In this document: positions 1-8,197 of the stretch, in pieces | Position numbering within the stretch: position 1 is the stretch's first letter | Layout of the letters: each line of letters starts with the position of its first letter | Assembly: GCA_030148985.1 (NCBI GenBank) | Contig: JASBSJ010000066.1 | Location: forward strand, 62,001-126,000 | Direction of reading: 5' to 3' | From: Sphingopyxis sp. | GTDB lineage: Bacteria; Pseudomonadota; Alphaproteobacteria; Sphingomonadales; Sphingomonadaceae | DNA length: 64,000 nucleotides | Translations under genes and position numbers: made by a program | Notes under the pieces: model-generated | Database searches by the model: none | Seen by the model: the letters and a program-made list of their open reading frames with translations, nothing else | What the model was told of the DNA's origin: nothing

Positions 1-420
1 GCCGCCCGATCCGATCGCAGCGATGCCGCCCGTGGGTTCGAGCACGTCGCCGTTGCCAGTGATGACCAGCGTCACCTCCTTGTCGGCGACGATCATCATC
101 GCTTCCAGATTGCGCAGATATTTGTCGGTGCGCCAGTCCTTGGCCAGTTCGACCGCGGCGCGGAGCAGCTGGCCGTTGTGGCGTTCGAGCTTGGCCTCGA
201 GCCGCTCGAACAGGGTGAAGGCGTCGGCGGTCGCGCCTGCAAAGCCGCCGATCACGCTGCCGTCGTGCAGGCGGCGGACCTTGCGGGCATTGGGCTTCAT
301 CACCGTCTGGCCCATCGAGACCTGGCCGTCGCCGATAACAACGACCTTGCCTTCGTTGCGGGCCGAAAGAATGGTGGTTCCGTGCCAGGGCGCGGCACTT
401 TGCGCGTGGGGATTGGTCAT
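1..420 (-). CDS. hslV: ATP-dependent protease proteolytic subunit HslV (partial, 3' end outside window)
   Basis: This is the proteolytic subunit of the HslUV (ClpYQ) cytoplasmic protease, a threonine peptidase that forms two stacked hexameric rings fed by the HslU unfoldase. The first 140 codons are visible, of roughly 180 in the family. After a short propeptide (about 14 residues, ending WHG) comes the mature GTTI start, where Thr15 would be the nucleophile, then the GDGQVSMGQ segment and the [15 protein letters not shown] helix. The propeptide before the TTI motif is typical of alphaproteobacteria. The gene lies 53 bp downstream of manC on the same strand and runs off the left edge. It is unrelated in function to the sugar genes upstream. 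Identification is by recognised motifs. Confidence 0.95.
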   Translation of the reverse strand, partial: MTNPHAQSAAPWHGTTILSARNEGKVVVIGDGQVSMGQTVMKPNARKVRRLHDGSVIGGFAGATADAFTLFERLEAKLERHNGQLLRAAVELAKDWRTDKYLRNLEAMMIVADKEVTLVITGNGDVLEPTGGIAAIGSGG

Positions 421-473
421 GCCGCGCGATATGGGCGATGGCTGCCGGGGCTGCAAGGGGAGGGGGCGTGCGC

Positions 474-1547
474 TCAGCGCGGCGGAGGCTTGGCGAGCGC
501 TTCGACGATCGCCTTGACCTCCTGCGCGCGCTCGCGCGGGATGACGAGAATGTCATCGCCGTGCGCGACCACGACGAGGCCCGAAACGCCGACGACGGCA
601 ATTCGCTTGCCATCGCCCGCGCGCAGATAATTATCGTTCGCGTCCAGTGCGATAATCTCACCGATGCGGACATTGCCCGCCGCATCCTTGTCGCCAAGCG
701 CGTGAAGCGCCGCCCAGCCGCCGACGTCGGACCAGCCCGGATCGACGGGCACGACGACGACGCGCTCGGCGCCTTCCATCACCGCATAGTCGATCGAGTC
801 CGACGGGCTGGCAAGGAAGGCCTCGGCACCCGGATGGAGCTTTGCGCCGTCCGTCCGCGCGCCGTCCATCGCCGCGGTGCAGGCGGACGCCATCGCGGGT
901 TGTTGCCGCGCCAGCTCGGCCAGAAAGCGGTCGGCGCGCATCAGGAAAATGCCCGCGTTCCAATAGTGACCGCCTTCGGACAGCATCGCCTCGGCGCGCT
1001 CGCGCGGCGGTTTTTCGACGAAGCGCCGCACCGCGTGGACGCCGGGTGTGTCTGCCAAAACGTCGCCCGCGGCGATATAGCCATAGCCCGTTTCGGGGTG
1101 CGACGGCGCGATGCCGAAGGTCGCGAGCGCGCCCATTTCGACCGCGGGCCGCGCGGCTTCGACCGCGGCGAGAAAGGCGGGCGCGTCGGTCATCACATGA
1201 TCGGCGGGCATGACGAGGATCATCGCGTCGGGATCGTCGGCACGCGCTGCCAGCGCGGCGAGCGCAATCGCCGGGGCGGTGTTTCGCGCTGCGGGTTCGA
1301 CGATGATCCGCGCGTGGTCGATTCCGGCCGCAGCCAGATCGGCCTCGACATGCACGACATGCGCGGGGCCGCATACGACCAGCGGAGCGGCGAAGCGACC
1401 CCGGTCGCTCGCGCGGCCTACCGTCTGCAAAAACATGCTGCCGCTGCCAGTGAGCGGCTGGAACTGTTTGGGCGCGTCGCCGGTCGACACTGGCCAAAGG
1501 CGCGTGCCCGAGCCGCCGGATAGGATGACGGGGACAATGATGTTCAT
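474..1547 (-). CDS. manC: Mannose-1-phosphate guanylyltransferase (GDP-mannose pyrophosphorylase)
   Basis: Joins GTP and mannose-1-phosphate to give GDP-mannose, a donor for cytoplasmic glycosyltransferases. The 357-residue protein opens with the nucleotidyltransferase signature GGSGTRLWP (residues 11-19). It continues with a QFQPL segment, the PADHV motif in the middle, FVEKPP, and the [10 protein letters not shown] motif near the C-terminal third. It is shorter than the bifunctional ManC/AlgA type (about 470 residues) because the C-terminal cupin isomerase domain is absent. That activity is supplied by the separate manA gene 22 bp upstream. It is the fourth gene of the apparent wecB-wecC-manA-manC transcript. 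Confidence in family is high; the exact sugar is inferred from the manA partner. Confidence 0.93.
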   Translation of the reverse strand: MNIIVPVILSGGSGTRLWPVSTGDAPKQFQPLTGSGSMFLQTVGRASDRGRFAAPLVVCGPAHVVHVEADLAAAGIDHARIIVEPAARNTAPAIALAALAARADDPDAMILVMPADHVMTDAPAFLAAVEAARPAVEMGALATFGIAPSHPETGYGYIAAGDVLADTPGVHAVRRFVEKPPRERAEAMLSEGGHYWNAGIFLMRADRFLAELARQQPAMASACTAAMDGARTDGAKLHPGAEAFLASPSDSIDYAVMEGAERVVVVPVDPGWSDVGGWAALHALGDKDAAGNVRIGEIIALDANDNYLRAGDGKRIAVVGVSGLVVVAHGDDILVIPRERAQEVKAIVEALAKPPPR

Positions 1548-1569
1548 AAATGACCTTTAGGGAGCGAAA

Positions 1570-2376
1570 TCAGGCTGGCCAACTCAGCAGCGCGCGGGCG
1601 CCGGGCGCCAGCACGATGCCGTCGGCCTTGTCGGTTGCCACACATTCGCCAAGCTTTACCACCTCGCCGCCAATGGTGCAGCCTTGTGACAGCGGCGTGA
1701 AGATATAGTCGGCGCTGCCCTTGGGCAGATGTGCAGAGGCATCGGAACCCGCCAGATGCAACAGATGGAAATGCGGGCCCTCGACGAGCACTCGATTGTC
1801 GGATGCCGTGACCCGGCCGTCGCGTTCATCGGGGCGCGGTGCCATTTCGGATACGGCAAGGCCGGCGCCGAGATGGAGTTCGCGCGGCCGGTCATAGTCA
1901 TAGAGGCGGTACGTGCAATCGACGTTCTGCTGCACCTCAACGATGATCAGCCCGGCGCCGATCGCATGAATGGTTCCCGCCCGATTATAGACGAAATCGT
2001 CGGCCCGCGCGGGCCGCCAGTCGATCATTTCGACGATCGAGCCGTCGAGCGCGGCGTCGCGCAACGCCTCGCGCGTCGTGGCGGCGTTCAGCCCCACGCC
2101 CAATTCGGCGTCCGGTTCGGCATCCAGAATCAGCCAGCATTCCTCCTTCCCGCGCGGATAGCCCGCCTTGGCGGCGGCTTCATCATTGGGATGGACCTGG
2201 ATCGACAGGCGTTCGGAGGTGAAGAGGAATTTGACCATGATCGGCGCATCGGCACCGTCAGGGTGCGAAAACCAGATCTCGCCGACACGGCGATCACCGA
2301 AGTCGCCGAAATCGCGCGGGATGTCAGTGCGCCCCCAAGGCTTGTCGACGATAATCGTTTTGAGGCGATTCAGCAT
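1570..2376 (-). CDS. manA: Class I mannose-6-phosphate isomerase
   Basis: Zinc-dependent isomerase converting fructose-6-phosphate to mannose-6-phosphate, the entry step to GDP-mannose. The 268-residue protein is a compact type I PMI. The metal-site motif QVHPND lies at residues 60-65 and is followed by the KEECW motif (about 77-81). Further on are GTIHAIGAG and QNVDCTYRLYDYDR, the usual C-terminal cupin signatures. It sits 22 bp upstream of manC and 45 bp downstream of wecC, so the two mannose genes are adjacent and likely cotranscribed. No phosphomannomutase gene is visible in the window, so that step must be encoded elsewhere. The alternative is a related phosphosugar isomerase, but the metal-site motifs fit ManA well. 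Confidence 0.9.
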   Translation of the reverse strand: MLNRLKTIIVDKPWGRTDIPRDFGDFGDRRVGEIWFSHPDGADAPIMVKFLFTSERLSIQVHPNDEAAAKAGYPRGKEECWLILDAEPDAELGVGLNAATTREALRDAALDGSIVEMIDWRPARADDFVYNRAGTIHAIGAGLIIVEVQQNVDCTYRLYDYDRPRELHLGAGLAVSEMAPRPDERDGRVTASDNRVLVEGPHFHLLHLAGSDASAHLPKGSADYIFTPLSQGCTIGGEVVKLGECVATDKADGIVLAPGARALLSWPA

Positions 2377-2421
2377 GGCGCCACCATGTTGGGCCAGCCG
2401 TGGGGCGTCAAGGGCGACAGG

Positions 2422-3723
2422 TCACGCGGCGCGGGTGAAACGGTTGCCGTTTCCGATATTTGGCTGGTCGAGCCACAGTCCGCGCGTGTCATAGACGATC
2501 TTGTCGCCGCGCTCTTCGAGCGGGATAGATTTGAACAAATCGTGGTCGACAAGGACGATGAGCAGGTCGCAGGAGGCCAAGGCGCTGTCGAGGTCTATCA
2601 GCTCGGCGCCTGTGCCCGCAAATTCCATTGGCAGGCCGCGCGCATAAGGCTCAACGATCCGGATCTGTTGGCCGAAGCGGCGCGCAAGTGCGGCCGCAAC
2701 CTCGACCGCGGGGCTTTCGCGAAAGTCGTCGATATTGGGCTTGAAGGCGAGGCCGAGACAGGCGACGCGAGCCTCCGGATGCTGCGACACAAGCATTTCG
2801 GCGGCGCCGATGACATGCGCGGTTTTGGCGAGATTGACCTCGCGTGCGGTGCGGATCAGACGGCTGTGTTCGGGCGCGCCATGGACGAGGAACCAGGGGT
2901 CGACCGCGATGCAATGGCCGCCGACGCCGGGGCCGGGTTGGAGGATGTTGACGCGCGGGTGGCGGTTGGCGAGGCGGATTACCTCCCACACATCGACCCC
3001 CATATGCTCGGCCATCATCGACAGCTCGTTGGCAAAGGCGATGTTGACGTCGCGGTAGCTGTTTTCGACCAGCTTCACCATTTCGGCGGCGCGCGCCGAT
3101 GTGGTGACGCAGGCGCCTCGGACGAACTGGCGATAGAAGGTCATCGCGCGGCGCGCGCAGCGCGGGGTAATGCCGCCGATGCAGCGGTCGTTGTCGACCA
3201 GCTCGACAAGGATGCGCCCCGGCAGCACGCGCTCGGGACAATAGGCGACGAAGATGTCGGCGGCGCCGGTGCAGGCGCCGGGCACCTTCAAGTCGGGGCG
3301 CAGCTCGGCGAGCAGCGCCGCAACCTTTTCGGTCGTGCCGACGGGCGAGGTCGATTCGAGGATGACGAGGTTGCCCGCCTCCAGCTGGGGGGCGATGGCG
3401 CGCGCGGCCGACAGGACATGGCTGATGTCGGGGCGATGCTCGTCATCATGCGGGGTCGGGACCGCGATCACGAACACATCCGCGGGAGCGACCTCAATCG
3501 ACGCAACCAGCGTGCCGCGCGCAACGACGCCTTGGACAAGGCCGTCGAGATCGACTTCCTCGATATGAACCTTGCCGCTGTTGACCGTTTCGACGACATG
3601 CTCGCTGACATCGACGCCGGTGACCTTGCTGCCCGAACGCGCGATCAGCGCGGCGGTCGGCAGGCCGATATAGCCCAAACCGAGGACGGTAACATTCTGG
3701 TCGCTATCAATGGGCACGCGCAA
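2422..3723 (-). CDS. wecC: UDP-N-acetyl-D-mannosamine dehydrogenase
   Basis: NAD-dependent four-electron oxidation of UDP-ManNAc to UDP-ManNAcA, an acidic precursor for surface glycans. The 433-residue protein has the Rossmann motif GLGYIGLP near residue 15, an AVPTPH segment, ESTSPVGTT, CPERVLPG, and the catalytic cysteine region GPGVGGHCIAVDPWF. The change of SCFPKD to HCIAVDP distinguishes WecC-type enzymes from UDP-glucose dehydrogenases. Its start overlaps the end of wecB by 17 bp, so the epimerase and dehydrogenase are translationally linked. The pair gives a full UDP-GlcNAc to UDP-ManNAcA route. Confidence 0.93.
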   Translation of the reverse strand: MRVPIDSDQNVTVLGLGYIGLPTAALIARSGSKVTGVDVSEHVVETVNSGKVHIEEVDLDGLVQGVVARGTLVASIEVAPADVFVIAVPTPHDDEHRPDISHVLSAARAIAPQLEAGNLVILESTSPVGTTEKVAALLAELRPDLKVPGACTGAADIFVAYCPERVLPGRILVELVDNDRCIGGITPRCARRAMTFYRQFVRGACVTTSARAAEMVKLVENSYRDVNIAFANELSMMAEHMGVDVWEVIRLANRHPRVNILQPGPGVGGHCIAVDPWFLVHGAPEHSRLIRTAREVNLAKTAHVIGAAEMLVSQHPEARVACLGLAFKPNIDDFRESPAVEVAAALARRFGQQIRIVEPYARGLPMEFAGTGAELIDLDSALASCDLLIVLVDHDLFKSIPLEERGDKIVYDTRGLWLDQPNIGNGNRFTRAA

Positions 3724-4828
3724 CTATCTCCGCAATTCGCTCCGCGGCGCGGCCGTCTCCGAAGGGATTATGCGCGCGCGCCATGGCGTTATAGGCTCCC
3801 TCATCGTCCAAAAGGCTGAAAATTTCCGAAACGATGCGTTTTTTGTCGGTGCCGACGAGCCGCGCGGTGCCCGCTGCGATGCCTTCGGGCCGCTCGGTCG
3901 TCTCGCGCATCACGAGCACCGGCTTGCCGAGCGAAGGCGCCTCCTCCTGCACGCCGCCGCTATCGGTGAGCACCAGCGTGCTGAGCGCGAGCAGCCGCAC
4001 GAAATGCGGATAGTCCAGCGGGTCGATCAGCGCGACATTGGGGAGCGCGCCGAGGATCGGCTCCATCGCGCCGCGCACATGCGGATTGGGATGGACGGGG
4101 AAGATCACGGCAACGTCGGGGCGCGCCGCGATCCCGGCGATCGCTTCGGCAATGGCTTTCATGCCGTCGCCGAAATTTTCGCGCCGGTGCGAGGTGACGG
4201 CGACGATACGCTTGCCGGCGAAGCGGTGGGCGAGCGGATCGAGGCCTGCGGCGAGCGCAGGCTCCTCCTCAATCCGCGCCTGCGTTGCGAGCAGCGCGTC
4301 GATCACGGTGTTGCCGGTGACGTGAATGCGGTCGTCGGGCACATTTTCGGCGCGCAGCGCCGCCGCCGCCGTGTCGGTCGGCGTGAAATGCAGGTCGGCG
4401 ACCGCGCCCGTGACCTTGCGATTCACCTCTTCGGGCCAGGGGTGATAGATATTCCCGCTGCGCAGCCCCGCCTCGACATGGCCGACCGGGATCTTGCGGA
4501 AATAGGCCGCAAGCGTCGCCGCCATGGTCGTCAGCGTGTCGCCGTGGACGAGGATGCGGTCGGGTTTTTCGGCGTCGAAGGTTTCGCCGAGCCCCGTGAC
4601 GAGTCGGGCGAGCAGCGCGTCAAGCGACTGATTGGGCGTCATGACGTCCAGATCGACGTCGGGCACGATTCGCGCGATTTCAAGCACCTGGTCTAGAATT
4701 TCGCGGTGCTGGGCCGTGACGCAGACGCGTGCGTCGATGCCGGGCTGGTCGTGCAGCGCGTGAACAACCGGAAACATCTTGATCGCTTCGGGGCGGGTGC
4801 CGAAAACGGTAAAGATACGCGCCGTCAT
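3707..4828 (-). CDS. wecB: UDP-N-acetylglucosamine 2-epimerase (non-hydrolysing)
   Basis: Interconverts UDP-GlcNAc and UDP-ManNAc in the cytoplasm. The 373-residue length matches the family. Recognisable motifs in order are FGTRPEAIKM at the N-terminus, TAQHREILDQV, HGDTLTTMA, HVEAGLRSGN, TSHRRENFG and TDSGGVQEEAP; the last carries UDP-binding residues. It is the first gene of the leftward operon wecB-wecC-manA-manC, and its 3' end overlaps wecC by 17 bp. The promoter should lie in the AT-richer stretch at about 4850-4980, which it shares divergently with the phosphatase gene. The absence of signal sequences and the non-hydrolysing motif set argue against NeuC-type hydrolysing enzymes. Confidence 0.94.
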   Translation of the reverse strand: MTARIFTVFGTRPEAIKMFPVVHALHDQPGIDARVCVTAQHREILDQVLEIARIVPDVDLDVMTPNQSLDALLARLVTGLGETFDAEKPDRILVHGDTLTTMAATLAAYFRKIPVGHVEAGLRSGNIYHPWPEEVNRKVTGAVADLHFTPTDTAAAALRAENVPDDRIHVTGNTVIDALLATQARIEEEPALAAGLDPLAHRFAGKRIVAVTSHRRENFGDGMKAIAEAIAGIAARPDVAVIFPVHPNPHVRGAMEPILGALPNVALIDPLDYPHFVRLLALSTLVLTDSGGVQEEAPSLGKPVLVMRETTERPEGIAAGTARLVGTDKKRIVSEIFSLLDDEGAYNAMARAHNPFGDGRAAERIAEIVARAH

Positions 4829-5017
4829 AAATCAGGTGATTCCGTTACTCGCCGAATGGCATTGGGGCTCTCCGCCCGGGTATGGAATCATATGATAATG
4901 TAAAACAATTGTCTTTTCTTTTAATTCCGAAGCTCGGTCCAGAGAAGGGCGCTTTTGGTTCATGCCGACGTAATCGATAATCGGTATCGCCGCGCGCTGG
5001 CGAAGTGTAAGGCGTGG

Positions 5018-5055
5018 CGCTAAAGGCGCGCCTTGAAAGGACGCCAGCTTTAGCG
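5018..5055. promoter_or_regulatory. Inverted repeat in the wecB / phosphatase divergent intergenic region
   Basis: Perfect 8-bp arms CGCTAAAG (5018-5025) and CTTTAGCG (5048-5055) can be extended inward by GCG/CGC pairing. The element lies 26 bp before the phosphatase start. The 252-bp gap (4829-5080) also has an unusually AT-rich core near 4890-4925 that is a plausible home for divergent promoters. It could be an operator or a 5' leader hairpin; its function is unknown. Confidence 0.35.
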
Positions 5056-5080
5056 AGCGAAGGCACGGCAAGGTATTTGA

Positions 5081-5875
5081 ATGGGAATATTTTCTCGATT
5101 TCGGCGCAACGGCGGATCGGCCCCGCCAAGGAGCAGAAGCGTTCCGCCGGGGACGCTCGTCTATGCGATCGGGGACATCCACGGGCGCGATGATCTGTTC
5201 GCGGAATTGCTCGACCAGATCGACGCCGACCGGAAGGTGCGCGTGCACGATCGCTGCGTCCTCATTCTGCTGGGCGATCTTGTCGATCGCGGTCCCGACT
5301 CCGACCGCGTCGTGTCACGCGCATTGATGCTTCATGCGAAATTTGACCGCGTCCATCACCTGATCGGGAATCACGAAGAGTGCATGCTCGCAGCGCTCAC
5401 TGGAGACGTTCGCGCCTTGCGCTATTTTATCCGGATCGGCGGCGAAGCGACCGTGCGATCCTATTTGCGCGACGACGTGGCATATGAAGCGGCGACCTTC
5501 GACGAACTCGCCGAAATCTTTCCCCGGCATGTCCCCGAAGACCATGCCGATTTTCTGCGCCGCGGCGAAGATTGGGTGACCTATGGTGATTTCATGTTCG
5601 TTCATGCGGGCGTCAGTGACGACCTGCCGCTGGACCGCCAGAAGGTGCAGGACCTGCGCTGGATCCGCGAGGAGTTTCTTCAAAGCCGCGCCGAACGCGA
5701 TCTGGTGATCGTGCACGGCCATTCGATCAGCGAGAATGTCGAGGAGCGCCCCCATCGCATAGGGATCGATACCGGTGCCTATGCGTCCGGCAAGCTGACC
5801 GCAGTTGGCCTCTTTGCCGATCAACGCTGGTTCATCGCGACCGACGGACCCGCCGACGTTTCGATCGTCGCTTAG
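5081..5875 (+). CDS. Serine/threonine-type metallophosphoesterase (PPP family)
   Basis: Predicted dimetal phosphatase of the PPP superfamily. The 264-residue protein carries all the core motifs: GDIHG (31-35), GDLVDRG (65-71), GNHE (96-99), a VHAGV motif and a late VHGH motif. Proteins of this type hydrolyse phosphoserine, phosphothreonine or phosphotyrosine, or diadenosine polyphosphates. It is the first gene of the rightward block that continues with wzy-, wza- and wzc-like genes. By context it might dephosphorylate the downstream tyrosine autokinase or another export component, but that is inference. There is no signal peptide. The start is supported by an AAGG stretch upstream and by the arginine-rich N-terminus before the first motif. 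Confidence 0.85.
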   Translation: MGIFSRFRRNGGSAPPRSRSVPPGTLVYAIGDIHGRDDLFAELLDQIDADRKVRVHDRCVLILLGDLVDRGPDSDRVVSRALMLHAKFDRVHHLIGNHEECMLAALTGDVRALRYFIRIGGEATVRSYLRDDVAYEAATFDELAEIFPRHVPEDHADFLRRGEDWVTYGDFMFVHAGVSDDLPLDRQKVQDLRWIREEFLQSRAERDLVIVHGHSISENVEERPHRIGIDTGAYASGKLTAVGLFADQRWFIATDGPADVSIVA

Positions 5876-6015
5876 CGTCTTCATCAGCGCGGGAAGGTTG
5901 CGCTTCGGCGGTGGCGCGATTATTACGCCGTCGGCCGCAGCTTGGCAGCGGGTCCGAGATGCTCCGCTGAGCAATTATCCCGACGGTCAGTTTTTATGGA
6001 AGAGCAATCTCGTTC

Positions 6016-7419
6016 ATGACCCGCCAAAAAATGCGCAAGGGCCCCGCGCAGCGAGGCGCGGCGCTTCCCGCAAAACCCAGCCTCAGTCCTGCTCAACCGT
6101 TCTTGTGGGCGGCCCTTCTGATCTTTTTTCTTTTGTTGATCGGCGGCGACGCGAATCGTGTCGATCTGCGTCGGCTGGTGCTGGCCAGCCTGTCGTCGAT
6201 GACGATCGCCATTGCCTTCTATCACGGAGCTTTGGATAGGTTTCGCCAGCTTCCCTGGCCGCTCATCGCCTTTATCGCGGTCGCGTTGTTTTTGCCGCTG
6301 CTCCAGATTGTTCCGCTTTCGCGGGGAATCGTGTCGGGTTTGCCGGGGCGTGAAACCGTGCTCGCGACGCGCGATCTAGTTGGCGGAACTGCGTGGTGGA
6401 CGATCAGCGTGACGCCGATGGAAACGGCGACCGCGCTGGTTTCTTTACTACCCCCGCTTGCGATGTTCCTGATCGCACTTACTTTGCGGAAAGGAGATTA
6501 TTTCTGGTTGTTCGTCGTGGTCTTTGCCGCGGCTATGGCCTCTATTGGCGTTGGCCTGTTCCAATTTTCGACGGGCGGCAGTCTGTTCAATTTCTTCAGC
6601 AGTTCGCATCGCCAGTTCCTGATCGGTTTCTTCTCCAACCGAAATCATCAGGGGTTGTTTCTCGCCCTTTGTGCGGCGCTGGCGATCGGCTGGATGTTAA
6701 CGTTGTTGCGCAATCGCAGAAACGCCTATTTTTTGGCGATCCTCACTGGCTTTTTCGTTCTGGTCGTCAGCGTTGCCACCAATTCGCGTACGGGCATGGC
6801 GATGTGCGCCGTTTCGGTGGTGGTCGCCCTGGCGCTGTTCCTGCGCAAGGCCGACATCGGGCGGACGCTGATAACATCGATCGTCGGCGTGGCCGCCGCT
6901 GTCGTCACGCTCGCGATATTTCTGTCTTCCAGCCGAGTCGCCGATGTTTCGGTCAAGCGGTTCGGCGACTTGCCGGCTGACGGCCGCTTCAAGATATGGG
7001 ACTCGAGCGCTGACCTGATCAACGTCTATTTTCCCTTTGGATCGGGGCTGGGCACTTTCGTCGACGTATTCAATTCCCACGAAGCGCTGACCGACCTTTC
7101 GCCAAGCTACGTCAATCACGCGCATAATGAATATATCGAGCTCCTTATCGAATTGGGGGTGACAGCCCCTATCGTTTTGGCGCTATTTCTGCTATGGTAC
7201 GGCATCGCGATCACGCGGGCGTGGAAGGGGATCGCGCAGCCCGAAGGCAAGCTCCCGATAATTGCCCTGTTCATCCTCGGACTTTTTCTTGCTCACAGCA
7301 TGGTTGACTATCCGTTGCGCACGCCGGCGCTGGCGGGAGTGTTCGCGCTGCTCGTCGCCTTCATCGTCAGAAGTTTGTGGAGTGACTCGCCCGGACCGCG
7401 CGACGGCGCCGTTCGATGA
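6016..7419 (+). CDS. O-antigen ligase/polymerase family membrane protein (Wzy-like)
   Basis: Polytopic inner-membrane protein of 467 residues with roughly a dozen hydrophobic segments. It acts on undecaprenyl-linked glycans at the periplasmic face, either polymerising repeat units (Wzy) or transferring chains (WaaL). Family hallmarks are the NSRTGM motif after a membrane helix and a large periplasmic loop ending HAHNEYIELLIELG just before the last helices. Genetic context (wza- and wzc-like genes immediately downstream) favours a polymerase. A 140-bp gap separates it from the phosphatase gene. The ATG at 6016 has only a weak GGAAGAG ribosome-binding site about 11 bases upstream. Sequence alone cannot separate polymerase from ligase. 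Confidence 0.82.
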   Translation: MTRQKMRKGPAQRGAALPAKPSLSPAQPFLWAALLIFFLLLIGGDANRVDLRRLVLASLSSMTIAIAFYHGALDRFRQLPWPLIAFIAVALFLPLLQIVPLSRGIVSGLPGRETVLATRDLVGGTAWWTISVTPMETATALVSLLPPLAMFLIALTLRKGDYFWLFVVVFAAAMASIGVGLFQFSTGGSLFNFFSSSHRQFLIGFFSNRNHQGLFLALCAALAIGWMLTLLRNRRNAYFLAILTGFFVLVVSVATNSRTGMAMCAVSVVVALALFLRKADIGRTLITSIVGVAAAVVTLAIFLSSSRVADVSVKRFGDLPADGRFKIWDSSADLINVYFPFGSGLGTFVDVFNSHEALTDLSPSYVNHAHNEYIELLIELGVTAPIVLALFLLWYGIAITRAWKGIAQPEGKLPIIALFILGLFLAHSMVDYPLRTPALAGVFALLVAFIVRSLWSDSPGPRDGAVR

Positions 7420-7462
7420 TATGTTGATGTTTTTTGTCCTGAAAGGCCGTAAGGGGCGCTCT

Positions 7463-8179
7463 ATGTTTGGTTTGACAGTTTCTCGTACAACGTTTTTGGC
7501 GACGGCAGCATTCGCGTCGCTGCTTGGCGGCTGCGCGGCAGGGTCGAGCGCCGTGGGCGGAAATGCGGCCTATGACATCATTCCCGCGGCGGACACGGAG
7601 GCGCGCCCACTGGACTATCGGATCGGCCCGCTCGATGTTCTCAAGATAACCGTGTTTCAGGAGCCCGATCTGTCGCTCGACGGCGTTCCAGTCGATGCAT
7701 CGGGCAATTTGCTGTATCCGTTGATCGGAAACGTCGCGGCGAGCGGAAAAACCAGTTCCGAACTGTCATTCGACATCGCGCAGCGTCTGGAAGAGCGCTT
7801 TCTGGTAAATCCGCAAGTGTCGATTATCGTCAAGGAGTCGGCGACGCAGAATGTGACCGTCGAAGGGCAGGTGGCCAAGCCCGGCGTTTTCCCGATCACG
7901 GGGTCGACGACGCTGCTGCAGGCCATGGCTTATGCCGAGGGGCCGACGCGGATCGCAGCGCTCGACGACGTGACCGTGTTTCGTCGCAAGGGCCAGGATA
8001 TGTTCGCTGCGCGTTTCGACTTGCAGGCCATTCGCCGCAATATGGCGCCAAATCCCCAGATATTGGGTGGCGATATCGTTGTGGTCGGATTCTCGCCGAC
8101 GAAGTCGGCCTATCGCGATGCGCTCCAGTTGATGCCCGCTTTGGCTGGCGTTTTCGTGCAGCTCGCTCAGAACAACTGA
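7463..8179 (+). CDS. Polysaccharide export lipoprotein (Wza/OPX family)
   Basis: Outer-membrane or periplasmic export component for capsule or exopolysaccharide. The chosen start at 7463 gives 238 residues. It has AAGGGG six bases upstream and a clean lipoprotein signal ending LLGGC at about residue 25. A longer in-frame reading from 7262 would run through the end of the wzy-like gene and is rejected. The Poly_export domain begins at DYRIGPLDVLKI, followed by SLBB-type repeats (GQVAKPGVFP, then a GGDIVVVG segment). It sits between the polymerase and the Wzc-like kinase, the canonical order for a Wzx/Wzy-dependent export set. A second, shorter OPX gene lies at 37121-37690. Confidence 0.9.
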   Translation: MFGLTVSRTTFLATAAFASLLGGCAAGSSAVGGNAAYDIIPAADTEARPLDYRIGPLDVLKITVFQEPDLSLDGVPVDASGNLLYPLIGNVAASGKTSSELSFDIAQRLEERFLVNPQVSIIVKESATQNVTVEGQVAKPGVFPITGSTTLLQAMAYAEGPTRIAALDDVTVFRRKGQDMFAARFDLQAIRRNMAPNPQILGGDIVVVGFSPTKSAYRDALQLMPALAGVFVQLAQNN

Positions 8180-8197
8180 TAATTTAAAGGCACTTTG

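Noticed and set aside
1729-3819. 696-codon plus-strand open frame opposite manA and wecC
   Set aside because: It mirrors the codon bias of the real minus-strand genes, has Arg/Asp/Ala-rich composition without motifs, and spans gene boundaries.
4832-5248. 138-codon minus-strand open frame across the wecB/phosphatase gap
   Set aside because: It covers the AT-rich regulatory region and the start of the phosphatase gene, and lacks similarity to any family I know.
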